Shown in pieces: positions 1 to 6,538 of a stretch of 34,092 nt of DNA. The translations under genes were made by a program, and so were the position numbers. The DNA is from Thermoanaerobacteraceae bacterium (GTDB lineage Bacteria > Bacillota > Thermoanaerobacteria > Thermoanaerobacterales > UBA4877), in NCBI GenBank assembly GCA_030016635.1, contig JASEJQ010000023.1, positions 1-34,092 on the forward strand, in the 5' to 3' direction. Position 1 is the first letter of the stretch; the number at the start of each line of letters is the position of its first letter. Under the pieces are notes generated by a model. That model had not been told where the DNA came from and searched no databases. It was given only the letters and a program-made list of their open reading frames with translations.

Positions 1-484
1 ATATACCTATGGCGTCCGAAGTCAGGCCTGCCAGAAGCGCATACCTCATCCTCTTAATCCCCACAGCGCCAAAATATACTGATAACACATATAGTGTGGC
101 CTCGGAGGAACCATATATCATGGATGATAATACACCTATGTATGAATCCGGCCCGTATTCCCTTATGAGTCCGGTCGCTATCCCCAGCGATGCACTTCCA
201 GAAAGCGGCCTTAATATTGCCAGAGGCAAGACTTCCGCCGGCAGTCCTATCATAGAAGTAAATCTTCCAAATGCATTTACTATCATATCCATAGCACCTG
301 ATACCTTAAACATATTTACGGCCACCAGCATTGCTATAAGGTATGGAAGTATATTGACCGTGGTTTTAAGCCCATCCCGTGCCCCCTCAATAAATACTTC
401 ATAAACCTTTACACCCCTCATGAGCCCTATAAAAGGGATTATAAGAACCAACAGAGGTATTATATACTTTGAAAAATCGCTCAT
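1..484 (-). CDS. spmB: Spore maturation protein B (3' end beyond window)
   Basis: Membrane protein of the nucleoside-recognition (Gate) domain family that acts with SpmA in spore core dehydration and cortex maturation. About 161 codons are visible; the family is about 175 residues, so only a short C-terminal piece is missing at the window edge. The start is ATG at 484, overlapping the spmA stop by the ATGA arrangement, which implies translational coupling. Visible family features are an N-terminal hydrophobic segment (IIPLLVLIIPFIGLM), the conserved RPLSGSASLG stretch near residue 92 and GSSEATLYVL near residue 125. Several hydrophobic segments fit an integral membrane protein. Assignment rests on these motifs plus the adjacent spmA. 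Confidence 0.9.
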   Translation of the reverse strand, partial: MSDFSKYIIPLLVLIIPFIGLMRGVKVYEVFIEGARDGLKTTVNILPYLIAMLVAVNMFKVSGAMDMIVNAFGRFTSMIGLPAEVLPLAILRPLSGSASLGIATGLIREYGPDSYIGVLSSMIYGSSEATLYVLSVYFGAVGIKRMRYALLAGLTSDAIGI

Positions 485-1071
485 CTTTCAAATCTCCTGT
501 ACGTTTTTCTTATAAAAATCGTGGCCATAACTGATATAATTGCGGCCCCAAGTGATGAAATAAGTATGGGAACAAGGATTGCCGCCGGGTCCTCTGACCC
601 CTCCACCGCCCTTATGGCTATCATAGTTGTCGGTATAAACTGCACACACTCCGTATTAAGCACAAGAAACATGCACATGGCATCAGAGGCAGATTCTTTA
701 TCTGTATTTAACCTCTGCAGCTCTTCCATAGCCCTTATGCCCATAGGTGTTGCTGCATTGCCAATCCCCAACATGTTAGCCGAAAGGTTCATTATTATAG
801 CCCCCATTGCCTGATTGCTTACGGTAAGTTCATTAAACAGAGGTCTTAATATGGGATACAGAGCACGAGAAAGTACTTTAATCAGACCCGAATACTCCGC
901 TATCCTCATTATCCCCAGCCACAAGCTCATAATGCCAATAAGCCCAATAGAAATTTCCACTGCGTCCTTTACTCCATTTATTATGGCATGATTCAAGAGA
1001 TCCACCCTGCCGTTCATTATCCCCGCTATGGTGCTTATTCCAATAAGGGCAAACCAGAAATAATTTATCAT
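481..1071 (-). CDS. spmA: Spore maturation protein A
   Basis: Integral membrane protein of the Gate/nucleoside-recognition family, partner of SpmB in late sporulation (spore dehydration). ATG at 1071 is chosen because AAAGGGGG lies 7-8 nt upstream; a further in-frame ATG at 1110 has no Shine-Dalgarno sequence. That gives 196 residues, the usual SpmA length. Conserved features include the GNAATPMGIRAMEEL segment and NTECVQFIP in the second half, and the C-terminus is basic (RKTYRRFER). The stop overlaps the spmB start by 4 nt. No strong sigma-A promoter was seen just upstream; sporulation-specific sigma factors are the known regulators in Bacillus, not shown here. Confidence 0.93.
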   Translation of the reverse strand: MINYFWFALIGISTIAGIMNGRVDLLNHAIINGVKDAVEISIGLIGIMSLWLGIMRIAEYSGLIKVLSRALYPILRPLFNELTVSNQAMGAIIMNLSANMLGIGNAATPMGIRAMEELQRLNTDKESASDAMCMFLVLNTECVQFIPTTMIAIRAVEGSEDPAAILVPILISSLGAAIISVMATIFIRKTYRRFER

Positions 1072-1133
1072 TCCGATACCCCCTTTAGAAAAACCATATG
1101 AATTCTTCATGTCAATTATGAGGTAAATTTTTA

Positions 1134-1162
1134 TTGACTTATTTTGTAAAATCTGGTATCCT
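1134..1162 (+). promoter_or_regulatory. Putative sigma-A promoter of abrB
   Basis: TTGACT (1134-1139), 17-nt spacer, TATCCT (1157-1162), about 40 nt ahead of the abrB start. The -35 matches 5/6 of consensus and the -10 is weaker. Spacing and position support it; no transcript evidence. Confidence 0.5.
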
Positions 1163-1201
1163 TAAAATATAAATTTTGTCGAATTTTGGAGGGGAGATTA
1201 A

Positions 1202-1447
1202 ATGAAATCAACCGGTATAGTACGTAAAGTAGATGAACTTGGAAGGGTAGTCATACCAATCGAACTCCGTAGGACATTAAACATTGCAGAGAGGGATGCC
1301 CTCGAAATATATGTGGATGGGGAACAGATAATACTTAAAAAATATGAACCCGCCTGCATATTCTGCGGCAACGCTAAAGACGTGGTAAATTACAAAGGGA
1401 AAAATATCTGCAAGGACTGCCTGGATGAACTAAAAAAAGAGGCTTAA
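1202..1447 (+). CDS. abrB: AbrB-family transition-state regulator
   Basis: SpoVT/AbrB-type DNA-binding protein, 81 residues. Residues 1-47 form the swapped-hairpin DNA-binding domain: MKSTGIVRKVDELGRVVIPI is nearly canonical AbrB. Instead of the longer Bacillus tail there is a short C-terminal unit with two CxxC pairs (C52/C55 and C70/C73) that could bind zinc. Such short Cys-bearing AbrB forms are common in Clostridia. In Bacillus, AbrB represses post-exponential genes during growth. GGAGGGG lies about 9 nt upstream of ATG. The gene is tail-to-tail with rsmI and overlaps it by 4 nt, the conserved Bacillus neighbour arrangement. The exact target genes here are unknown. Confidence 0.93.
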   Translation: MKSTGIVRKVDELGRVVIPIELRRTLNIAERDALEIYVDGEQIILKKYEPACIFCGNAKDVVNYKGKNICKDCLDELKKEA

Positions 1448-2274
1448 ACCTCTTTAAATAAATCGTAAACCTCTCTTTTGGAGACGCCTGCATCTTTTGC
1501 TGCCAGTTTTATTGCATCCATCTTTTTCATTCCCTGGTCCATGTACTTCATGGCCTGGCCTCTGGCAAAGTCAATCCCTAAGAGGGGTTTTTCTTTTTTT
1601 ATGCCTTCTATAATCAGGACAAACTCACCCTTAGTCCCTTTCTCTTCAAAATTGCTGATGGCCTCTCCTACACTCCCTCTGAAAGTCTCCTCATATACCT
1701 TGGTAATCTCTCTGCTTACAGACACCCTTCTGTCTCCCAGGATGTTCAAGATGTCCTTCAGAGTGTCAATAACTCTCTTAGGCGATTCGTAAATGATGAT
1801 GGTCCGTGTCTCACCTTTCAACTCCTCAAATATCGCATCCCTTTCCTTCTTCTTTCGCGGCAAAAAACCTTCAAAGCAAAACCTTCCTGTATCAAGTCCC
1901 GACATGGCCAGTGCTGCCGTAAATGCAGACGGTCCGGGCACCACCTCTATATTTATAGCCTCTTCAATACATCTTCTCACAATAACTTCACCAGGGTCAG
2001 ATATGGCTGGCATCCCTGCATCACTCACAACAGCCACACTCATGCCATCTTTAAGCATATCTATAATTTCCTCCGAAGCCCTGGCCTCATTATGCTCGTG
2101 GTAGCTTATCAGCTTCTTATGTATATCATAATGATTTAAAAGCTTAATCGTATTCCTGGTGTCCTCAGCCGCAATAATGTCCACTTCTCTTAATACCTCA
2201 AGTGCTCTTAATGTAATATCCTTGAGGTTGCCAATAGGAGTAGCACAAAGATACAATTTGCCTCTCAATTTCAT
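1444..2274 (-). CDS. rsmI: 16S rRNA 2'-O-ribose C1402 methyltransferase RsmI
   Basis: SAM-dependent tetrapyrrole-methylase-fold enzyme that 2'-O-methylates C1402 of 16S rRNA in the decoding centre. It has 276 residues, normal for the family. Diagnostic motifs: ATPIGNLKDI at 11-20, AAEDTRNT at 36-42, SDAGMPAISDPG at 84-95 and VPGPSA at 112-117. The C-terminal part holds the usual RsmI helical module with the KREVYDLF end. Its ATG overlaps the stop of the upstream methyltransferase (ATGA), so the two form one transcription unit. The order trmN6-rsmI-abrB matches Bacillus yabB-yabC-abrB without the yazA endonuclease gene. Confidence 0.96.
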   Translation of the reverse strand: MKLRGKLYLCATPIGNLKDITLRALEVLREVDIIAAEDTRNTIKLLNHYDIHKKLISYHEHNEARASEEIIDMLKDGMSVAVVSDAGMPAISDPGEVIVRRCIEEAINIEVVPGPSAFTAALAMSGLDTGRFCFEGFLPRKKKERDAIFEELKGETRTIIIYESPKRVIDTLKDILNILGDRRVSVSREITKVYEETFRGSVGEAISNFEEKGTKGEFVLIIEGIKKEKPLLGIDFARGQAMKYMDQGMKKMDAIKLAAKDAGVSKREVYDLFKEV

Positions 2275-2990
2275 TCACCACCATAGTATATCTTTAAATA
2301 TTCTTCTGTATAGCTTCCATCGTTATTATATATAATGAGAGGTTTCTCCACAACCATATCAGCAGAGCCGCACTTGATGCAGTGGACTAAAAATAGGTTC
2401 GGCCTTTCATCCACCCTGGGGTATACCATATAAAGCCTCTTGGGCTCCAGCCTGGCATTCCTGCATTCATCCAGCACCTCAGCCAATCTTTCAGTCCTGT
2501 GTACCATAAAAAAACTTCCGCCAAACCTTAATACCTTAAAGGCTGCACTAAGCACCTCCCTTAAAGTACAATATACTTCGTGCCTTGCTGCTGCCTTCAT
2601 AGGGTTTGGACTTATCTCCCCAGTGTTCACCTTCAGATAGGGCGGATTTGCAGTCACCAGGTCAAAGGATTCATAATCAAAATACTCCTGTATTTTCTTT
2701 ATGTCTCCATTTATAATCCTTACCCCCGAAAGGTTGTTGATCTCAACGCTTCTTATAGCCCTCTCCACTTCTTCAAAATTTATGTCTATGCCATAGACAT
2801 TTTCTACACCTCTTTTCCCCGCCAGAAGTATGGGGATAATGCCATTTCCGCACCCTAAGTCTATGGCCCTTTTCACACCATTTATAGGTGCAAGGTTTGC
2901 CAGGAGAACTGCATCCATGCCAAACCTGAAGCCATCCCTGTCCTGTATAATCCTCAAGCCATTGTATTGAAGGTCGTCTATCGTTTCCAT
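2271..2990 (-). CDS. trmN6: tRNA1(Val) adenine-37 N6-methyltransferase-like protein (YabB/TrmN6)
   Basis: Class I SAM-dependent N6-adenine methyltransferase of the YabB/TrmN6/YfiC family, 239 residues. SAM-binding DLGCGNGI is at 44-51 and the catalytic NPPY motif at 115-118, the signature of N6-adenine or N5-glutamine methylases. ATG at 2990 is chosen because AGGAGGGTGGCAT precedes it; an in-frame extension to 3041 has no ribosome site and reads into repeat-like DNA. Overlaps rsmI by 4 nt. The exact tRNA substrate is inferred from family, and Gram-positive YabB may differ from E. coli TrmN6. Confidence 0.85.
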   Translation of the reverse strand: METIDDLQYNGLRIIQDRDGFRFGMDAVLLANLAPINGVKRAIDLGCGNGIIPILLAGKRGVENVYGIDINFEEVERAIRSVEINNLSGVRIINGDIKKIQEYFDYESFDLVTANPPYLKVNTGEISPNPMKAAARHEVYCTLREVLSAAFKVLRFGGSFFMVHRTERLAEVLDECRNARLEPKRLYMVYPRVDERPNLFLVHCIKCGSADMVVEKPLIIYNNDGSYTEEYLKIYYGGE

Positions 2991-3299
2991 ATGCCACCCT
3001 CCTGTCGTAAATCTATTCATGAACTGATACAATTGCGGCAATTCCCTTGCATGTAAATAACATCCCGATACCTGATCGCTCGTCTCGATACTCTATCATT
3101 CGTGTCTGCTATTTAGTCGGGTACGCCTCCATGCGGCGTCCATGCCTACGGCTTAAGCTAATACGGCCTCCATACCGGATGCCCCGGCTGCATTTGCCAC
3201 TCATTAAAATTATCATAGTCTCGCTTTAAGGATGCCTTAAGATGTTATATGCCATATCTGGTTAGTTTGCTTTAGTTACGAATATTATACCACAAAATA
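2991..3299. other. Intergenic boundary of the accessory island, with short GC-rich repeats
   Basis: About 310 bases without a convincing gene. The stretch 3110-3190 is richer in GC than its surroundings and contains imperfect repeats of a CCATGCGGC-like core (CCATGCGGC, CCATGCCTACGGC, CCATACCGG), with two CGATAC copies near 3063 and 3090. These look like a decayed mobile or REP-like sequence. The ORF that crosses it on the plus strand has no ribosome site and no recognisable protein similarity. The last 60 bases are AT-rich and lead to the terminator at 3300. Confidence 0.4.
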
Positions 3300-3330
3300 T
3301 AAAACTGCCGCCAAAATGACGGCAGTTTTA
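3300..3330 (-). terminator. Terminator downstream of the repeat-peptide gene
   Basis: Perfect 11-bp inverted repeat: TAAAACTGCCG at 3300-3310 and CGGCAGTTTTA at 3320-3330 with a 9-nt loop. Read on the minus strand it begins 9 nt after the stop codon of the heptapeptide-repeat gene and ends in a T run (TTTTATATTTTG). Symmetry would let it work in both directions. Confidence 0.8.
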
Positions 3331-3338
3331 TACCGATG

Positions 3339-3569
3339 CTACACAAAGACGTAGGGTTCGATGATAGGACCGTAGGGTTCGATGATAGGACCAGCCATTT
3401 CCCCATAGGGTTCTATGATTGGCCCATAAGGCTCTATAATAGGGCCATAAGGTTCAATTATTGGTCCATACGGTTCGATGATGGGGCCAGCAAACTTTAC
3501 ATCAGCTGCCGGGAATATAGCCAGTGCGACCAACAGCAGAGTTGTAAGTATTATCAGCTTTGCCCTCAT
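3339..3569 (-). CDS. Secreted heptapeptide-repeat mini-protein, candidate peptide-signal precursor
   Basis: I do not recognise this 76-residue protein. Residues 1-22 form a Sec signal peptide: MRAK, then a hydrophobic core ending IFPAA, with cleavage likely after A21 or A22. The mature part is almost only repeats: four GPIIEPY units at 28-55, a GEMA break at 56-59, two more GPIIEPY units at 60-73, then VFV. Expression signals are strong: AAGGGAG 8 nt before ATG, a TTGACA-N17-TAAAAT promoter, and a clean terminator. It is divergent from an XRE-TPR regulator of the type that binds short exported peptides. Inference: an exported multi-copy precursor cut into identical heptapeptides. Alternatives are a surface-anchored repeat or a toxin-like peptide. 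No peptide-modifying enzyme is adjacent. Confidence 0.8.
   Translation of the reverse strand: MRAKLIILTTLLLVALAIFPAADVKFAGPIIEPYGPIIEPYGPIIEPYGPIIEPYGEMAGPIIEPYGPIIEPYVFV
3351..3488 (-). repeat. Six 21-nt coding repeats (GPIIEPY x6)
   Basis: Six 21-nt units each encode exactly GPIIEPY; a 12-nt GEMA block (3393-3404) separates units 4 and 5. The first four units differ at many third codon positions (for example Pro as CCC, CCA or CCT and Ile as ATC, ATA or ATT) while the peptide never changes. Units 5 and 6 (3372-3392 and 3351-3371) are identical in DNA, so they duplicated recently. Contiguous units without spacers exclude a CRISPR array. Confidence 0.95.
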
Positions 3570-3601
3570 ATTTACATCTCCCTTCTTTCTTTTATATTAT
3601 A

Positions 3602-3630
3602 ATTTTATGTTTATTCAATATATATGTCAA
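3602..3630 (-). promoter_or_regulatory. Sigma-A promoter of the repeat-peptide gene
   Basis: On the minus strand: TTGACA (3630-3625), exact 17-nt spacer, TAAAAT (3607-3602), about 33 nt before the ATG at 3569. The -35 is perfect and the -10 matches 5/6, so the peptide gene probably has a strong vegetative promoter. Confidence 0.75.
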
Positions 3631-3783
3631 TAATACTCTCAAAATTTAAATTGTTAAATATAAATATATAAATACTTAGATACACAAAATTTTCAAACTA
3701 TAATAAAAGTTTTCCCCATTATATGGAATTAATAAAAATAATTTCAATAGAAATAAAATATTTTTCCCATAATTTTAAATCTG

Positions 3784-3792
3784 TGTTATAAT
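3784..3792 (+). promoter_or_regulatory. Extended -10 promoter of the XRE-TPR regulator
   Basis: TGTTATAAT (3784-3792) is a perfect extended -10, 38 nt upstream of the regulator start. No good -35 is visible at 17 nt (TTCCCA), as expected for extended -10 promoters. Nearby are two TTTTCCC-type motifs (3710-3717, 3762-3768) and a CCAT-N3-ATGG inverted repeat (3716-3726), possible regulator sites in this AT-rich divergent region. Confidence 0.55.
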
Positions 3793-3829
3793 AATAACTA
3801 TAAATAATTGTATAAATGGGGGATAGAGT

Positions 3830-5194
3830 ATGGATATGGAAGACATGGATTTAAACATGATTATCGATTCCAAAGAAATCGGACGAAGAATACGCAAAAG
3901 AAGACGTGAGCTAAAACTGAGGCAGCGGGACATAGCCGGTGATGAGTTTACCGTTGGCTATATAAGCCAGCTGGAGGTTGGTAACATTTATCCCTCTGTA
4001 AAAGCGCTTACCTATCTTGGTAGGATACTGGATGTACCACTTTCATATTTCCTTGACCCTGAATACGACGAAAAATCAAATCTGTTAGACCGGATGGATA
4101 AACTAAACGACAGCTATATTTCGTTCCTTGAGGCTGAGAGGCTTATGAGAAATGAAAATTATAAGGAAGCTTTATCTATACTGGAGGGTTTTCTAAAGGA
4201 ATTTGACCCGAAAGACCCCAGATATATCAAGGCAAAATTCCTTATTATTTGCTGTCATGCAGAAACCGATAACAACAAGGTGGCAACAGAATTGTTCGAT
4301 GAGCTCATAGGTATGCTGTTAAGCGATGACAGCAACCTAAAATATGCCGCATGGCTATACTATAAGATTGGGATTTGCTACTGGAGAATGGAAAGACACC
4401 TCAAGGCCCTCAGGACCCTGGAAAAAGGCATAGACCTGATTGATAAAAACAACCTCGACCTTTATGACCTTAAGGGAAAGATGCTTTTAAATATTGCCAA
4501 CCTGCTTATGAAGGTAAATAATTATGTAAAGGCCAGAGATTATTTTATAATGTGCATGAATTTTTCCAAAGAACATGGTCTTGTAAAGTATATAGGATCG
4601 TGTTATCACGGGATTGGCTTTACAAGCTATTATCTAAATGAATACAAGGATGCTGTTAAAAACATAAGGCGTGCCATTTTTGTAAACAATATATTCGGCT
4701 TGAAGGAAGAAATAGCAAAAGAATATAATTATCTCGGATATATATATATTGACATGAAGCAGTATGACTTCGCCTTGAAAAACTTTGAAAAGAGCACGGA
4801 AATATATAAAGAATTGAACAAGATGCAATACGTGGCATTTAATATGACTGAGATAGCCAGAATCAATTATATTTACGAAAATTACAACCATGCCTTGAGA
4901 CTACTGGAGAGAGCAGACAAATTGCTTGCAGAAAACAACAACTATCTTGAAGAGAGGTGCAGGATATATCGCCTTATGGGTGATATAAATACTACCACAC
5001 TTGAATATGAAAAAGCAGAGGAACTTTACAAATTCGCCGAGTCTCTTGTTGAAAACGTGGATGCAGAGAAAGAAAAATCTCTTCTCAAGGAGTCCATGGG
5101 CAACCTCTATTACAAGATGGGAAGAAACGAGGAGGCTTTAGAGTACTTCTCTGGTTCAAAAAATGAAGAAAATGTGCAGTACAGAAATACCTGA
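3830..5194 (+). CDS. XRE HTH-TPR regulator (RRNPP-like peptide-responsive architecture)
   Basis: 454-residue cytoplasmic regulator. Residues 16-75 are an XRE helix-turn-helix (EIGRRIRKRRRELKLRQRDI, then YISQLEVGNIYPS). Residues about 97-450 are tandem tetratricopeptide repeats, e.g. LKNFEKSTEIYKELNK and the last MGNLYYKMGRNEEALEYF. HTH plus a long TPR array is the plan of NprR/PlcR/Rgg-type receptors that bind short re-imported peptides; the length is close to NprR. GGGGGA lies 7 nt before ATG. It is divergent from the GPIIEPY-repeat gene across 260 bases. Its last ten or so codons run into peroxiredoxin-derived DNA in another frame, so the native C-terminus may have been replaced. The link to the repeat peptide is inference; other XRE-TPR proteins sense no peptide. 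Confidence 0.85.
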   Translation: MDMEDMDLNMIIDSKEIGRRIRKRRRELKLRQRDIAGDEFTVGYISQLEVGNIYPSVKALTYLGRILDVPLSYFLDPEYDEKSNLLDRMDKLNDSYISFLEAERLMRNENYKEALSILEGFLKEFDPKDPRYIKAKFLIICCHAETDNNKVATELFDELIGMLLSDDSNLKYAAWLYYKIGICYWRMERHLKALRTLEKGIDLIDKNNLDLYDLKGKMLLNIANLLMKVNNYVKARDYFIMCMNFSKEHGLVKYIGSCYHGIGFTSYYLNEYKDAVKNIRRAIFVNNIFGLKEEIAKEYNYLGYIYIDMKQYDFALKNFEKSTEIYKELNKMQYVAFNMTEIARINYIYENYNHALRLLERADKLLAENNNYLEERCRIYRLMGDINTTTLEYEKAEELYKFAESLVENVDAEKEKSLLKESMGNLYYKMGRNEEALEYFSGSKNEENVQYRNT

Positions 5195-5546
5195 GTTCAC
5201 CAAAAGACTCAATGATTTCAGGGCACTCAATGCTGAGGTGATTGGCGCTAATACTGATAGTATTTATTTCCATAATGCATGGATAAAAGAGCTTGGCGGT
5301 ATTGACTTCCCCATAATTTCTAATTATAACAAGACCATGGCCAGAAATTATGAAATCCTGCTGGAGGATGCGGGCATCGCATTAAGGGCAGCTTTTATAA
5401 TTGACCCTGAAGGTAAAATCAGATATATTGTGGTCCATGAGCCTGTAATAGGAAGAAATGTCAATGAGATATTAAGGGTTCTATCTGCCCTTCAGGCCGG
5501 CGGTACATGCCCGGTGAACTGGGAACCTGGCCAGGCCACACTATAG
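5163..5546 (+). pseudogene. 5'-truncated AhpC-type 2-Cys peroxiredoxin
   Basis: The reading frame begins inside the regulator's 3' end and matches a typical 2-Cys peroxiredoxin from the peroxidatic-cysteine region onward: CSTEIPEFTKRLNDFRALNA corresponds to the family's CPTEIPEF segment, followed by the TDS and HNAWI motifs, AAFIIDPEG and the resolving-cysteine end GGTCPVNWEPGQATL. About 46 N-terminal residues are missing. The frame hits a stop at 5139-5141 upstream, and only STSLVQKMKKM precedes the Cys, unlike the family. The family Pro after the peroxidatic Cys is Ser here. The fold is incomplete, so peroxidase activity is unlikely. The break lies at about 5160, where regulator and peroxiredoxin DNA were joined. 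Confidence 0.8.
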
Positions 5547-5608
5547 AGTACTTAAATATAGCAAATTTAAGGGTTACTCACATAGAGATTTTTTCATAAT
5601 CCTTTTCA

Positions 5609-5647
5609 ACAAAAGGCGTAAAATACTTTTTATTTTACGCCTTTTGT
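5609..5647. terminator. Bidirectional terminator between the peroxiredoxin remnant and ricT
   Basis: Perfect 17-bp stem (5609-5625 with 5631-5647) and 5-nt loop; the core is GGCG/CGCC with A-rich and T-rich flanks on both sides. It lies between convergent genes, 62 nt after the peroxiredoxin remnant and 51 nt after the ricT stop, so it can serve both strands. Confidence 0.85.
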
Positions 5648-5698
5648 AAATAGCTAAATTTCAAAGTGTATGCTTGTATTTCCCCTGTACTTATCCTT

Positions 5699-6538
5699 TT
5701 ATTCTTCACTTTCTTCAGGCTGCATTATTACAGTAATCTCGCATGGCTTAAAATCAAAAGATAACTCTATGCCTTCTTCATTTACTATTTTAACCTTTAA
5801 TATTTTCTTTAAGGCATTGACCTCTGCTACCCTTCCCTCACCTTTGGGTGTAAGGACAATACTGCCTTCCAATGGCAGGCATGACCTTGCTTCCTCATAT
5901 ACATCCTGCTCATACTTCAGGCAGCACATAAGCCTACCGCAGAGTCCGGATATCTTGGTTGGGTTTAGTGAGAGGTTCTGATCCTTTGCCATTTTTATGG
6001 AGACGGGTTCAAAATCGCCCAGGAAGCATCCGCAGCAAAGAGCCCTGCCGCATGGTCCAAGTCCGCCTATGGATTTGGCCTCGTCTCTTACACCTATCTG
6101 CCTTAGTTCTATCCTTGTCTTGAAAATAGCGGCCAGCTCTTTCACCAGTTCTCGAAAATCAACCCTGCCATCCGCCGTAAAATAGAATATGATTTTACTG
6201 TTATCAAAGGTATACTCTGCATCTATGAGTTTCATATCCATATTATGCTCTTCTATCTTGTTGAGGCAGACCCTCATAGCTTCTTTTGCTCTGGTATCAT
6301 TCTCTTTCTGATGTGCTATATCTTCCTCAGTAGCTAATCTCAATACAGGCTTTAAAGGAGTGATTATTTCTTCCTCCGGAATTTCTTTTTTACCCACCAC
6401 TACCTCTCCAAACTCAACACCCCTGGATGTCTCTACTATCACATTGCACCCGGGGACAACATCTATGTCAACAGGGTCAAAATAGTAAATCTTCCCTGCT
6501 TTTTTAAATCTCACTCCGACAACATTTACCAAAATCAC
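5699..6538 (-). CDS. ricT: PSP1-domain protein RicT (YaaT)
   Basis: Member of the RicA-RicF-RicT (Y) complex, which in Bacillus binds 4Fe-4S clusters, promotes RNase Y-dependent mRNA maturation and supports Spo0A activation. 279 residues with GTG start; the GTGA overlap with the holB stop indicates coupling. The PSP1 domain holds a cysteine set that fits cluster binding: C163, C168, C169 and C171 in GPCGRALCCGCF, and C200, C205 and C206 in GLCGRLMCC. The acidic tail (PEESEE) is ordinary. It is downstream of yaaR-holB as in Bacillus, but yabA, normally next, is absent and replaced by the accessory island. Confidence 0.93.
   Translation of the reverse strand: MILVNVVGVRFKKAGKIYYFDPVDIDVVPGCNVIVETSRGVEFGEVVVGKKEIPEEEIITPLKPVLRLATEEDIAHQKENDTRAKEAMRVCLNKIEEHNMDMKLIDAEYTFDNSKIIFYFTADGRVDFRELVKELAAIFKTRIELRQIGVRDEAKSIGGLGPCGRALCCGCFLGDFEPVSIKMAKDQNLSLNPTKISGLCGRLMCCLKYEQDVYEEARSCLPLEGSIVLTPKGEGRVAEVNALKKILKVKIVNEEGIELSFDFKPCEITVIMQPEESEE

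Noticed and set aside
3351-3488. Possible CRISPR-like repeat array
   Set aside because: Units are 21 nt, contiguous, without spacers, and lie in one frame of a protein with a signal peptide, ribosome site and terminator.
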